Source of the DNA: Heloderma charlesbogerti | Lineage: Eukaryota > Chordata > Lepidosauria > Squamata > Helodermatidae | Assembly (NCBI GenBank): GCA_026122225.1 | Contig: JANEZZ010001491.1 | Span: forward strand, 62,001-126,000 | Direction: 5' to 3' | DNA length: 64,000 nucleotides | In this document: piece after piece, positions 14,960-25,690 of the stretch | How the letters are laid out: every line of letters starts with the position of its first letter | Position numbering within the stretch: the stretch's first letter is position 1 | The notes under the pieces: generated by a model | Seen by the model: the letters and a program-made list of their open reading frames with translations, nothing else | Told to the model about the DNA's origin: nothing | Databases searched by the model: none | Translations under genes and position numbers: made by a program

Positions 14960-17725
14960 CTGTTGTTGTTGTTGTTCAGTCGTTCAGTCGTGTCCGACTC
15001 TTCGTGACCCCATGGACCATAGCACGCCAGGCCTTCCTGTCCTCCGCTCTCTCCCAGAGTGTGCTCAAGTTCATATTCATTGCATCGGTGATGCTATCTA
15101 GCCATTTCATCCTCTGCCGTCCCCTTCTCCTTTTGCCTTCAATCTTTCCCAGCATCAGGGTCTTTTCCAGGGAGTTTTCTCTTCACATTAGGTGGCCAAA
15201 ATATTTGAGCTTCAGCTTCAGTATCTGTCCTTCCAATGAGCACTCAGGGTTGATTTCCTTTAGGATGGACTGATTTGACCTCCTTGCAGTCCAGGGGACT
15301 CGTAAGAGTCTTCTCCAGCACCACATCGAAAGCATCAATTCTTTGGCGCTCAGCCTTCCTAATAGTCCAGCTGTCACAGCCATACATTACTAGTGGAAAA
15401 ACCATAGCTTTGATTAGACGGACCTTTGTCGGCAAGGTGATGTCTCTGCTTCTTACTATGCTGTCTAGGTTTGCCATAGCTTTCCTCCCAAGGAGCAAGC
15501 GTCTTTTAATTTCATGGCTACAGTCACCGTCTGCAGTGATCTTGGAGCTCAAGAAAATAAAATCTGTCACTGCTTCCATTTCTTCCCCTTCGATATGCCA
15601 GGAAGTGATGGGGCCAGATGCCATGATCTTAGTTTTTTTAATGTTGAGTTTCAAACCAGCTTTTGCACTCTCCTCTTTCACCCTCAACAAGAGGCTCTTG
15701 AGATCCTCTTCGCTTTCTGCCATTAGGGTGGTATCGTCTGCGTATCTGAGGTTGTTGATAATTCTCCCGGCAATCTTACTTCCGACCTGTGATTCAGCCA
15801 ACCCAGCGTTTCTCATGATGTACTCTGCATATAAGTTAAATAAGCAGGGCGACAATATACAGCCTTGTCATACTCCTTTCCCAATTTTTAACCAATCGGT
15901 TGTTCCATCTCTGGTTCTTACTATTGCTTCTTGACCCTCGTACAGGTTTCTCAGGAGACGGGTAAGGTGGTCTGGTACTCCCATCTCTTTAAGAATTTGC
16001 CACAGTTTGTTGTGATCCACACAATCAAAGGCTTTAGCGTAGTCAATGAAGCAGAAATAGTCGTTTTTCTGGAATTCTCTTGCTTTCTCCATGATGCAGC
16101 GAATGTTGGCGATTTGATCTCTAGTTCCTCTGCCTCTTCGGAACCCAGCTTGTACTTCCGGTAGTTCTCGGTTCACATACTGCTGAAGCCTAGCTTGTAG
16201 GATTTTGAGCATCACCTTGCTGGCATGTGAAATGAGCACAATTGTACGGTAGTTTGAACACTCTTTGGCGTTGCCCTTCTTTGGAATTGGAATGTAAACT
16301 GACCTTTTCCAGTCTTGTGGCCACTGTTGAGTGTTCCAAATTTGTTGGCATATTGAGTGCAGCACTTTAACAGCATCATCTTTTAGGATCTTAAATAGCT
16401 CAGCTGGAATACTGTCATCTCCACTAGCTTTGTTGTTACTAATGCTTCCTAAGGCCCACTTGACTTCACTCTCGAGGATGTCCGGCTCAAGTTCAGTGAG
16501 CGCACTATCATGGCTATCAGGGACATTCAGATCTTTCCTGTATAGTTCTTCTGTGTATTCTTTCCACCTCTTCTTAATCTCATCTGCTTCTGTTAGGTCC
16601 CTGCCTTCTTTGTCCTTTATCATGCCCGTCTTTGCACAAAACGTTCCCTTGAGATCTCCGATTTTCTTAAAGAGATCTCTAGTCTTTCCCATTCTATTGT
16701 TTTCCTCAATTTCTTTGCATTGTTCATTTAAGAAGGCCTTCTTGTCTCTCCTTGCTATTCTCTGGAACTCTGCATTCAGTTGGATATATCTTCCCCTTTC
16801 CCCCTTGCTTTTCGCTTCCCTTCTTTCCTCAGCTACTTGTAAAGCCTCCTCAGACACCCACTTTGCTTTCTTGCATTTCTTTTTCTTTGGGATGGATTGA
16901 GTTGCTGCCTCCTGAACAATGTTACGGACCTCCGTCCATAGTTCCTCAGGCACTCTGTCTATCAGGTCTAATCCATTACATCTATTCCTCACCTCCACTG
17001 TATATTCATAAGGGATATGATATAGGTCATACCTGAATGGTTTAGTGGTTTTCCCTACGTTCTTCAATTTAAGCCAAAATCTTGCAACAAGTAGCTCATG
17101 ATCTGAGCCACAGTCAGCTCCAGGTCTTGTTTTTACTGACTGTATACAGCTTCTCCATCTTTGGCTGCAAAGGACATAATCAATCTGATTTCGATATTGA
17201 CCATCTGGTGATGTCCATGTGTAGAGTCGCCTCTTGTGCTGTTGGAAAAGCGTGTTTGCTATGATCAGCATGTTCTCTTGGCAAAACTCTATTAGCCTTT
17301 GTCCTGCTTCATTTTGTACAACAAGGCCATGCCTGCCTGTTATCCCGGTGAGTTCTTGACTTCCTACTTTAGCATTCCAATGCCCTATGATGAAGAGGGC
17401 ATCTTTTTTTGGTGTTAGTTCTAGAAGGTGTTGTAGGTCTTCATAGAACTGATCAACCTCAGCTTCTTCGGCCTCAGTGGTTGGGGCATAGCCTTGAATT
17501 ACTGTGATGCTGAATGGTTTGCCTTGGATTCATACTGAGATCATTCTATCATTTTTGAGATTGTACCCCAGCACTGCTTTTCCCACCCTTTTATTGACTA
17601 TGAGTGCTACTCCATTTCTTCTAAGGGATTCTTGCCCACAGTAGTAGATATAATGGTCACCTGAATTAAATTCGCCCATGCTTGTTCATTTTAGTTCGCT
17701 GATTCCCAAGGTGTCAAATCTATCG
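14960..17725 (-). mobile_element. BovB (RTE-clade) LINE, copy 1, 5'-truncated
   Basis: On the minus strand the element runs from the endonuclease region (17725) to a (TTG)n tail at 14960-14976. The 3' end is the classic BovB end (gactgaacaacaac on the minus strand). The order of endonuclease, linker and reverse transcriptase and the coding sequence match copy 2 at 44426-47180 along nearly the whole length. The 5' UTR and ORF start are missing. BovB elements are known for horizontal spread between squamates and ruminants. Just outside the tail, 14890-14958 carries another LINE-like 3' end with ttatttatttattaatt, so BovB may have landed beside or in an older repeat. Confidence 0.95.
15244..17271 (-). 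pseudogene. BovB ORF2 remnant (endonuclease-reverse transcriptase), copy 1
   Basis: One open stretch of 467 codons (17271-15868) holds the end of the endonuclease (QNQIDYVLCSQRW, GSDHELLVA) and the reverse transcriptase core (IPIPKKGNAKECSNYRTI, QAGFRRGRGTRDQ, FCFIDYAKAFDCVDHNKLW). A TGA at 15868-15870 replaces the arginine of the VRQGCILSP motif. The frame then continues through SPCLFNLYAEYIM and LRYADDTTLMAESEEDLKS, with the catalytic YADD intact, to 15244, where a frameshift breaks the C-terminus. Upstream of 17271 there is another CGA-to-TGA change in ISVRIQGK. The copy cannot make a full protein. Confidence 0.93.
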
Positions 17726-18000
17726 ACATCTATCTACCTATCCAAAGCCCTCCTCATATCATCCACCAAAGTGACCAATGCCGTTTCTGTCCCATGCCCA
17801 GGCCTGAAATGGATCTAGATAATCAGCTTCTTCAAAGTGTGAAGTACATTGACAACAGAAGATCCCTGAACATCTCACTACTGTACAATTGTACAGCATG
17901 ATTTGGGGTCCTCGAACATGCACACACAGTTGTTTAAAGATGTGTGCATGTCATCTACACTCCAGTGTACATACAGCAGTCATGTTTGCTGCATATGGTG
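17726..18000. other. Intron, possible unnamed repeat
   Basis: The stretch includes tcatccaccaaagtgaccaa and gcccaggcctgaaatggatc, which resemble a dispersed reptile repeat I cannot name. No coding frame is supported. Confidence 0.3.
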
Positions 18001-18600
18001 ACCTGGTTCGCATAACACAATAAGCCATGGTGGGTTGTAAGCCTTATCGTGACATCTGAACCTGGCCCAGCTGATTCAGCACAGTTTGCTAACTACACAC
18101 GTCATCCTGAGAACCCATGGCTTGTTACCGACTGGGTCCGCACAATCACAGAGGGAAAATAAGCCATGGTGGCTTATTTTCAGTTCCCACGTGTTCTGGT
18201 CATGAACCACCTAATTAGCATAATTACCTGCACCAGGCACAACTTGTTGTGACATCCAAACCCGGGGTGGGTGGCTGGCTGGGGTGGTTTACAAACCACC
18301 CTGAAACCCATTGCATACTTCTAAAGCACTGAAAATAATGTAAAAATAGTTGTGAACAGAAAAATTGTGCAGGAAAAGGGTAGTGCTCAGAGCAGGGCAG
18401 GAAGCCTTGTCTCCATAGGGACAAGGATACGAGAGGGGTTGTGCTGCAAAGGACACTGGGATATATGCAGGGAACAGGCTGGAGGACTAAGGGGGAAAAA
18501 AGCCATGGCAAGCTGCAGAACGTCTGATCATCTGTTGGGAGTAACATGGGTTAGTAAGCAAAAAACCAACCTACTGTGGCTGATTTTCAGGATGGCTTAG
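18001..18600. mobile_element. MITE family B, longer copy
   Basis: 18130-18315 matches 4835-5005 in order, with the hairpin aaaataagcc...ggcttatttt at 18157-18181. Two related starts are seen (ggttcgcataacacaataag at about 18005 and ggtccgcacaatcacagagg at 18136), suggesting a duplicated or composite copy. 18350-18540 resembles, inverted or in parts, the outer part of the foldback at 40740-40910 (gggatatgtgctgg-like and ctgaggggg-like blocks). Confidence 0.45.
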
Positions 18601-19203
18601 GGTGATGTGTGAACTGGCCCAGTGTGGAGTTACCCTGATTTGTAATGGAAGCCTAAAAGTTACTTTGGCCAGAATGGTCACTCACATTACAAACATCTCT
18701 CTGCCATGTGAGTAACATGATGGAGGCTGAAAGGTAATTTGAGCCTCACATACAAAAGCGCTCATCTCAGAAAACTACTGTCTGAAATTAGAATGTTTCA
18801 TTTTATAGCTCTAACACTATTTTCATAACTAAAGCTTAAAATCAGTGATTGGCTACAATTAAATTGTTTTAAAACAGCTTTCTTTACTTTTGACAATCTG
18901 CAGTAGTAAGAACACATCACACAGAGAATAAAAAGCATTTGTGAAAACACCCTAATATTTTACAGAAAGCTCTTATATATGTACAGCAGGTGGTATCTTG
19001 ACCAAATTTGCTTTGCTGAGCTTCTCAGAACCTTTCAGGACCTCCCAGGCTAATACATACATAAATCCAATTTCTGAATAAGCATGATTTTAATTGCCTT
19101 CCTGATCTAAGACCTCAATTCCTATGGAATCCCAAATAAAGAAGAGATAAAATGAAGGCCTGCTTTTTGAAGCTTCTCTGATATGCATCTTGACACATTC
19201 TGG

Positions 19204-19298
19204 GCATGCCACTTGGTGCCTTCCAGATGTACTCGCAGGTGCAATGATGGGAGTTACAGTCCAACACATCTGGAAAGCACCAGGTTGGGGAAGACTGC
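19204..19298. mobile_element. hAT-type MITE (family C), degenerate
   Basis: Inverted blocks acttggtgccttccagatgt and acatctggaaagcaccaggt flank a short centre with gggagttacagtccaac. No clear 8-bp duplication. Confidence 0.6.
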
Positions 19299-19302
19299 CT
19301 TA

Positions 19303-19416
19303 TGCTGTGGCCCTCCAGATGTTTTGGCCTACAACTCCCACGAACCCTTACCATTGGCTATACTGGTTGTGGCTGATGTGAGCTGTAGCTCAAAACATCT
19401 GGAAGGCCACGTTGCC
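19303..19416. mobile_element. hAT-type MITE (family C)
   Basis: Inverted ends ctgtggccctccagatgttt and aaaacatctggaaggccac, with cctacaactcccac in the middle. It lies immediately after the previous copy, so two insertions are side by side. Confidence 0.6.
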
Positions 19417-19951
19417 ATTCTACAAGGATGGCCAGCAATCTCTGCTGTAGACACTGGAGCTCTTGATACGTAGTATCATACCAACCTCGCTGTACTACAA
19501 TTAGAGACACATCCTGGATGTCGGAAAATTTTACTGGCACTCTGCACTTAATGCTCATCTCTGTTGTACTGTAGTCAGCTTTTCAATAGCCACCAGCCTA
19601 TGGCAAGTAAGAACTGCCTTCAGGCAACCAGGCAATGGTGTTTTATTTCTCTTAAGCTGTGTTAAGCCAATGAAAGATCACACAAACTGCAGTGTTAGGC
19701 TTCTCCCTCGCTGCTGTATCAACTGACGTATTAATCACTATACTATTATTATATCATTCCGTAATTTACATGTGGATGATCCTGTGTCTTGGTGATGAGA
19801 ACTCGTGACTGATTTCCTATCCATGTGAACTTCATTTATTTTATTTAATCACTCCCAATGCTTTTTAATATCAAATACTTTACAGCCTGCATCTTAACAG
19901 GCTTCTATTAGCTGCTGCCGATTAGGCCTGTGCACCAGCTGCCAGGAAGAG

Positions 19952-20080
19952 CAAGGGTGGGGAAACTGTGCCCCCCAGATGTTATTGGACTACAACTCCC
20001 CAAATCCAAGACCACTGGCTATGCTGGCTGGGGCTGATGGGAGTTGGAGTCCAATGACATCTGGAGGGCCACGGGTCCCC
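19952..20080. mobile_element. hAT-type MITE (family C)
   Basis: Starts caagggtggggaaactgtgc, has the ggactacaactcccc and ggctgatgggagttggagtc core, and ends gacatctggagggccacggg. Confidence 0.65.
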
Positions 20081-20357
20081 AAGTGCCAAGTTAGATCCTT
20101 TGAGCCTGGGGAAACACGAATGCAACTCCTACTGGTGCATGTGGTTTCGTCCCCAGCTAGGAATACGCACATGAAAACCAGCACCTGTGCTCACACATAA
20201 CCTTAACTGGATCAGAGCAATTATGAACTATTTGGGTCACTCTGAAGAAGAGAAATCTCTGTTACACTGTAATTAACATATCATCTTCAGATATAATATT
20301 AACATATCATCTTCAGAGATTAAGGAAAGGGGATTGTGTTGTACATGTTTATTATCA

Positions 20358-20585
20358 TGCCAGGAAAAGGAAAGGAAAGGTTCCTCCTGTGCAAGCACCG
20401 GGTCATTACTGACCCCTAGAGGGACACCGCTTACACTGACATTTTCATGGCAGACTATAGCGGGGTGGTTTGCCATTGCCTTCCCCAGTTGTGACTACGT
20501 TTCCCCCAGCAAGCCAGGTACTCATTTTACCGACCTCGGAAGGATGGAGGGCTGAGTTGACCTGAGCCGGCTACCTGAGACCCAA
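20358..20585 (-). mobile_element. tRNA-derived SINE, Sauria type, 5'-truncated
   Basis: Inverse of the element at 10507-10792. From the tail inward it reads aaaggttcctcctgtgcaag, cgggtcattactgacccc, tggtttgccattgccttccc, then the ctcattttaccgacctcgg and ggctgagttgacctg blocks. It stops before the tRNA-like promoter head, so it is truncated. Confidence 0.85.
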
Positions 20586-20627
20586 GAAACCCCTTATTAG
20601 GATACTCATTAATAGGGTGCAAAGCAA

Positions 20628-20845
20628 AAAGACAGGTTGCTACCTGTAACTGTAGTTCTTCAAGTGACCATCTGTGCATTCACACAGATGGTCTCTGCAT
20701 CTATGTGGAACCTCGATTAGGGAAACTTCTATAGCTGAGGAATTTTGGCGGGAACCCTTCCCCCACCATCCCAGTGCGCATGTCCTTAGCGGGTTCCCAC
20801 TTATTGCCTCAGTTTCTTGAGACTGACATTGTAGCCTTGGAACTG
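20628..20845. repeat. DIRS right inverted terminal repeat
   Basis: Matches the inverse of 30325-30493 over blocks such as cttctatagctgagga, attttggcgggaac, catcccagtgcgcatgtcc, tagcgggtt and cattgtagcctt. Its outermost 38 bases (20628-20666) extend past the left repeat, as is normal for DIRS right ends. Confidence 0.85.
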
Positions 20846-20929
20846 AGAAGAAATACCTTCAGTACCTTCAAACTCGAGTATGACACCAGAGCGGGGACAG
20901 AGGGTGGGTTGTGTGGATGCATGGATGAC

Positions 20930-21002
20930 CACTTGAAGAACTACAGTTACAGGGAGCAACCTGTCTTTCTTCTTCATGGTCTCTGTGCATCATACATATG
21001 GG
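20930..21002. repeat. DIRS internal complementary region (circle-junction copy)
   Basis: 20930-20968 is the inverted complement of the extreme right end 20628-20666, with one mismatch in 39 bases. The adjoining 20966-21002 repeats, inverted relative to the + strand, the extreme left end at 30457-30493, with about two mismatches. The right-end copy is thus fused directly to the left-end copy, sharing a ttt. This is the arrangement expected of a DIRS internal complementary region that templates the junction of a circular intermediate. Confidence 0.88.
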
Positions 21003-21059
21003 CGAGCAGCAAGCTAACTTACAAGGTGGAGGCTCAGTGTCCTATTGCAATATAGAAGA

Positions 21060-22378
21060 AAAGACAGCACAGCCAAAAGCACTGGCAGCTCTAGCCCAGA
21101 CATCTAATCTGTGATGTCTAATGAAGGCAGATGGTGTCAATTAAGCTGCAACATGGCACAATTCAGGGATGGCAGCCCCTCTGTTGAATGTGACCAATGT
21201 CACTACCACATGAGTAGAATGAGCTTGGACTGGGGCAGACAGTTTGAGCTCCGCCAACTCATACGATAGTTCAATGGGTTTTTGTTTGTTTTACAAATTT
21301 TTATTGAATTTCAGTAATATTAACAAAGCAAAATAAAACAAAGCCAAACCAAATAAAACTAAAATAAAACAAATTCCATCAAGATTACATCTTCTTACCA
21401 TACAATTATATTTTAGTGGGTATACAGAGGTCACAGGTAATTCTTGTTGGTGCTACTAGATGTTTTATCAGACGGAGTCAGGATTATTCTTCATCTATTT
21501 GCTTCCTTATAAAAGCCATAGGGTTTTATAGTGTGAGGGAATCAAATACTGATGTTCTGTTCTGTTTGTATATGCAATAAAGTCAAATCATATCGTATGG
21601 AATGAATTGTGTTTGCTTTGACCCCTGGCCACCTTCAACTTGTGCGATATTTTTTCCATTATGGCAATTTTCCAGACTGTGGCATACCAATAATCTAATC
21701 CCTGGGAGGTGAATCCCTTCCAAAACCTAGCTATTGTGGATCTGGCAGCTACAAGTAAATGAGTACTCTAGTTTCTCTTCAGCTCAATGATTTTGATGAC
21801 CCAGGATGCAAAGCGCTGAGCTGAGAGAGTATGGCCTACACTTTCCACTGTAGCGTTCAAAGAGACGAGATGAAAGCTGAAACTGCTCAGTTCTGAACTT
21901 ATAAAAGGCCAAAGTATAGCAGATGTCGAGTGTGTGCAGGTGTACGATTTCAGAGACGTAGATGAGGAAGTAAAGAAAGCAGGCAAAACAACATCCTGGT
22001 TGAAAGGAAAGTCCAACACAACTTTCAGCAGGAAAACAAGATCAGCACAACTTTATCCCAGTGTCAGGTGAGATAAGACTTGTCTACTCTAGTGCACAAA
22101 GTTCACTGGTGTGGCATGCTGATGTAATGGTAACCAAAAATGCCGCCTTTCAAGAGAGAAGATGCAAGTCTGTAGTTTCCAGGGGCTTGAAGGACTTAGA
22201 TGAAAGTGCCTTCAGTACCTCTGAAAAGCTCCAGCTCAGTACAGTAGAGTGGACTGGTGGCGTCAGGTTCCTGATCCCTTTTAGAAATGTCTGGATGTGA
22301 GAAGACTGAAAAGCCCTCATCAGGATGGTGAAAAGCAGAGGCAGTGGACAAATAAACTCTTAAAGATGACAGTTTGAG
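21060..22378 (-). pseudogene. DIRS tyrosine recombinase remnant, middle and C-terminal parts
   Basis: Read on the minus strand, 22378-21781 gives SLRVYLSTASAFHHPDEGF, FLKGIRNLTPPVHSTVLSW, VLKALSSKSFKPLET, then FLVTITSACHTSELCALE. This is the core of a DIRS recombinase, with in-frame stops. The L1 fragment then interrupts it, and it resumes at 21276-21060 (IELSYELAELKLSAPVQAHS, then TPSAFIRHHRLDVW). In family members I remember, the last motif is FIRHYRLDV with Tyr as the nucleophile; here it is His. The box I arginine of SA(K/R)R.GEL is also replaced (HTSEL). The enzyme must be dead. The N-terminal part is at 25418-25690. Confidence 0.8.
21277..21780 (-). mobile_element. L1-clade LINE 3' end inserted in the DIRS recombinase
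   Basis: On the minus strand it encodes an L1-type ORF2 C-terminus: LLVAARSTIARFWKG, then DYWYATVWKIAIMEKISHKL. About 220 bases of A-rich 3' UTR follow and end in a T-rich run at 21280-21300 on the + strand. It is flanked by 9-bp direct repeats, agttcaatg (21268-21276) and agctcaatg (21781-21789), one mismatch. It is heavily 5'-truncated. Confidence 0.8.
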
Positions 22379-25300
22379 TTTTTTTCAAAAAAGGGACAGC
22401 AGACATTTTTGCCAGGTTGGTCCAAAATAAAATCTCCCTCATCCATGACTTGATTGTGGATGCGGAGGCTGACCTGGTATGTATTACTGAGACCTGGGTG
22501 GGGGAACTGGGAGGGGTTACTCTCTCCCAGCTGTGCCCTCCTGCGTACTCAGTACAGCATCAACAGTGACTCAAGGGACGGGGAGGGGGGTTGCCATGGT
22601 CTATAGGAGTTCAATCCCTCTCTCCAGGCTTCCTGCTCATTCAAGTGCAGCTCTTGAGTGCTTGTACCTTGTGTTGCGTACCCGGGACAGATTAGGGATT
22701 CTGTTGGTGTACCGCCCACCCCGCTGCCCATTAGAGTCCCTGCCTGAGCTGACGGAGGTGGTCTCGAACTTGGTGTTGAGGACCCCTAGGATGATGGTCC
22801 TGGGGGATCTCAACTATGCCGAGGCTGCTGTATCTGGGGTGGCTCAGGACTTCATGGCTGCCATGATAACCATGGGGCTGTCCTAACATGTCATCGGCCC
22901 AACGCATGTAAAAGGACACACGCTTGATCTGGTTTTCTCGACTGGGCAGGAGGATGGTGATCTGAAAGTGGAGGATTAACATCTGTCCCTTTGTCATGGT
23001 CAGATCACTTCCTGTTGAGGTTTAGACTCTTGGCAGCCTTCCTCCTCTGCAAGGGTGGGGGACCTATTAAAATGGTCCGCCTCCAGAGGCTGATGGATTC
23101 CAGAGGGCTCTGGGGGATTTTCCTGCTGATATGGCTGGTGCTCCTGTCAACGCCCAGGTCGCTCTGTGGAATGCAGAGAGAACTCGGGTGGTTGACACGA
23201 TCACACCCAAGTGCCCTCTCCCTCTGAGCAGAGCCCGGCCAGCTCCTTGGTATACACCTGAGCTGAGGGCAATGAAGCAAGAGGGGAGATGGCTAGAACG
23301 CAGGTGGAGGAAAACTCATGCTGTGTCTGACTGAACACAGGTTAGAGCTAATTATCGAGCCTACTCTGTGGCAGTGAGGGTGGCAAAGAGACAGCTTTCA
23401 GTGTCGTCCAGCAGAGCTTTTCCGAGTGGTTCGCGGCCTGTTACATTCTGGGCCAGGGAGAGAGACGGTGGAACCCTTGGTTGCACGCTGTGACGAGTTT
23501 GCATGGCACTTTGAAGACAAAGTCGCTCAGATTCATCATGAATTGGATACCATGATTAACGCAGTTCCATTGGTAGAGGCATTCAGAGCACCGTCTGGTC
23601 CAGTTTTATTGGATGAGTTTCAGTTACTGAGGCCTAAGGATGCGGACAAGGTGCTTGGCCAAGTCCTATCGACCACTTGTGTGCTTGACCCTTGCCCTTC
23701 ATGGCTTATTAAATCAAACAAGGAGGGGATGTCCAGCTGGGTCCAGGAGGTTGTAAATTCCTCCTTGAGAGAGGGAGTGGTGCCGGCTGCTTTAAAAGAG
23801 GTGGTAATCAGACCACTCCTGAAAAAGCCTAACCTGGACCCGGAGGATGTTAACAATTATAGGCCAGTGGCCAACATCCCCTTCCTGGGCAAGGTGCATG
23901 AGCGGGTGGTTGCAGGACAGCTCCAGGCACTGTTGAATGAAACGGATTATCTACATCCATTTCAATCGGGCTTCAGGCCTGGTTTTGGAACGGAAACTGC
24001 CTTGGTTGCCCTGTGGGATGACCTCTGCCGGGAGAGGGACAGGGGGAGTGCGACCCTGTTGATTCTCCTGGACTTCTCAGTGGCTTTCGATACCATCGAC
24101 CATGGTATCCTTCTGGATAGGTTGTCTGGGTTGGGAATTGGGAGGCACTGCATTGCAGTAGTTCTGCTCCTACTTAGATGGCCGATTCCAGAAGGTGGTG
24201 CTGGGGGATTATTGCCATGGCAATTTTGCCACGAGGTTCCACAGGGCGCTATCTTATCCTCCACACTGTTTAACATCTACATGAAACCACTGGGGGAGGT
24301 TATCCGGAGGTGTGGGCTGAGGTGCCATCAATATGCGGATGACACGCAGCTCTACCTCTCTTTCTCATCAAAACCAGGTGAGGCAGTGGCTGTTCTGAAT
24401 CAGGGCCTGGGCACGGTAATGGACTGGATGAGGGCTAATAAACTGAAACTCAATCCAGACAAGACGGAGGTACTGTTAGTGGGTGGTTCGTCTGCCCGGC
24501 TAGGTGATATTGAACCTGTTCTGGAGGGGGTTGCACTCCCTCTAAAGGGTCACGTTCGTAGTTTTGGGGTGCTCTTGGATCCAGAACTGTCACTTGAGGC
24601 ACAGGTGAACTCAGTGGCACGGAGCACTTTTTATCAGCTTAGGCTGGTATACCAACTACGCCCTTATCTGGACAGAGATAGCCTAGCTACAGTTATCCAT
24701 GCTCTGATAACTTCTTGTCTGGATTACTGCAATGCGTTATATGTGAGGCTGCCTTTGAAAAGAGTCCAGAAACTTCAGCTGGTCCAAAACAGGGCAGCAA
24801 GATTGTTAACAGGGACTGGCCAACAAGCTCATATTATGCCAGTACTTTCCAGTTGCACTGGCTGTGAGTCCATTTCCAGGCCCGATTCAAAGTGCTGGTA
24901 TTAACATTCAAAGCCCTTAATGGCTTGGGGCCAGGTTATCTGAAGGATTGCCTCCTCCCATATGTGCCTGTCCGGACCTTAAGATCATCCTCAGCAGCCC
25001 TTCTCCGTGAGCCCCTGCCAAAGGGAGTGAGGCGGGTGGCTACTAGGAGGAGGGCTTTTTCTGCTGTGGCACCCCGGCTGTGGAATGAGCTCCCTAGTGA
25101 GGTTCGTCTGGCTCCTACATTGTATTCTTTCCGGCACCAGGTGAAGACCTTTTTATTTTCCCAGGCATTTTAGCTATTTAGCTTTCTAGATGTTTAGCTT
25201 TGCTGTTTTAAATCTGTATTTTAAATCCCTGCATTGCTGCTAGGTTTTATTCTGGTTTTATTCTGGTTGTATTGTTATACTGTGGGTTTAAGGTTTTATA

Positions 25301-25417
25301 TATTTTATACTGTTTTATTGTGTGCTCTTTGGTTTTAATTTTTGTGAACCGCCCAGACAGCTTTGGCTATTGGGTGGTATAGAAATGAAATGAAATGAAA
25401 TAAATAAATAATAAAAA
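22379..25417 (+). mobile_element. CR1-L3-type LINE, near-complete, inserted in DIRS
   Basis: About 3 kb from an endonuclease region (LIHDLIVDAEADLVCITETW near 22430) to a 3' end with the typical aaccgcccagacagctttgg hairpin-like end and an (AAATG/AAATA)n tail. The DIRS recombinase sequence is continuous across the insertion: 25418 upward and 22378 downward read on without a gap. No target duplication is visible, which is common for CR1-group elements. Its 3' end is the same type as at 38800-38930 and 63391-63470. Confidence 0.9.
22430..25173 (+). pseudogene. CR1-L3 ORF2 remnant (endonuclease and reverse transcriptase)
   Basis: Endonuclease part (about 22430-23000): ADLVCITETWVGELGG, GGGVAMVYRSSIPLS, ILLVYRPP, MMVLGDLNY, with stops. 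After a poorly preserved stretch, an open frame of 492 codons (23426-24904) carries the reverse transcriptase: NNYRPVANIPFLGKVHERVV, FQSGFRPGFGTETAL, LILLDFSVAFDTIDHGILL, VPQGAILSSTLFNIYM, and the catalytic QYADDTQLY. The C-terminus (LDYCNALYVRLPL, LVQNRAARLLTGT) runs on after a frameshift to 25173 (RAFSAVAPRLWNELPSEVRL). Intact RT core but broken flanks; non-functional. Confidence 0.92.
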
Positions 25418-25690
25418 CCCTGGAAGATTTGATTCAAGGAACACTGAGCCGGGTGAAAACTTGGAGCTCATGCAAAAGAGGAGAAAACAGTCCATTTCCT
25501 TTCATAGGAATGCTGTGTAGAAGGCTTATGAGCGGCATCGAGGATCCTCTGTATCGATATCAGGAGCAGTTCAGTCTCCATCACCCTATCTTCCATGCTG
25601 TCAGGCAGAGAGTCACTAAAACTGGATGCCAGATTCAGCTGTTTTCCCTAGTGAGAAGGGACAGATGTGATGGGAGATGATGGTATCAAC
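25418..25690 (-). pseudogene. DIRS tyrosine recombinase remnant, N-terminal part
   Basis: The minus strand reads SLPDSMEDRVMETELLLISI, then AAHKPSTQHSYERKWTVFSS. This is the N-terminal SAM-like, core-binding start of a DIRS recombinase, where STR.SYE.KW is a typical phrase. It breaks at the CR1-L3 insertion and continues at 22378. Confidence 0.7.

Noticed and set aside
15275..15934. 219-codon plus-strand open frame
   Set aside because: It is the antisense shadow of BovB ORF2; the same applies to 16331-16900, 45048-45377 and 45903-46343.
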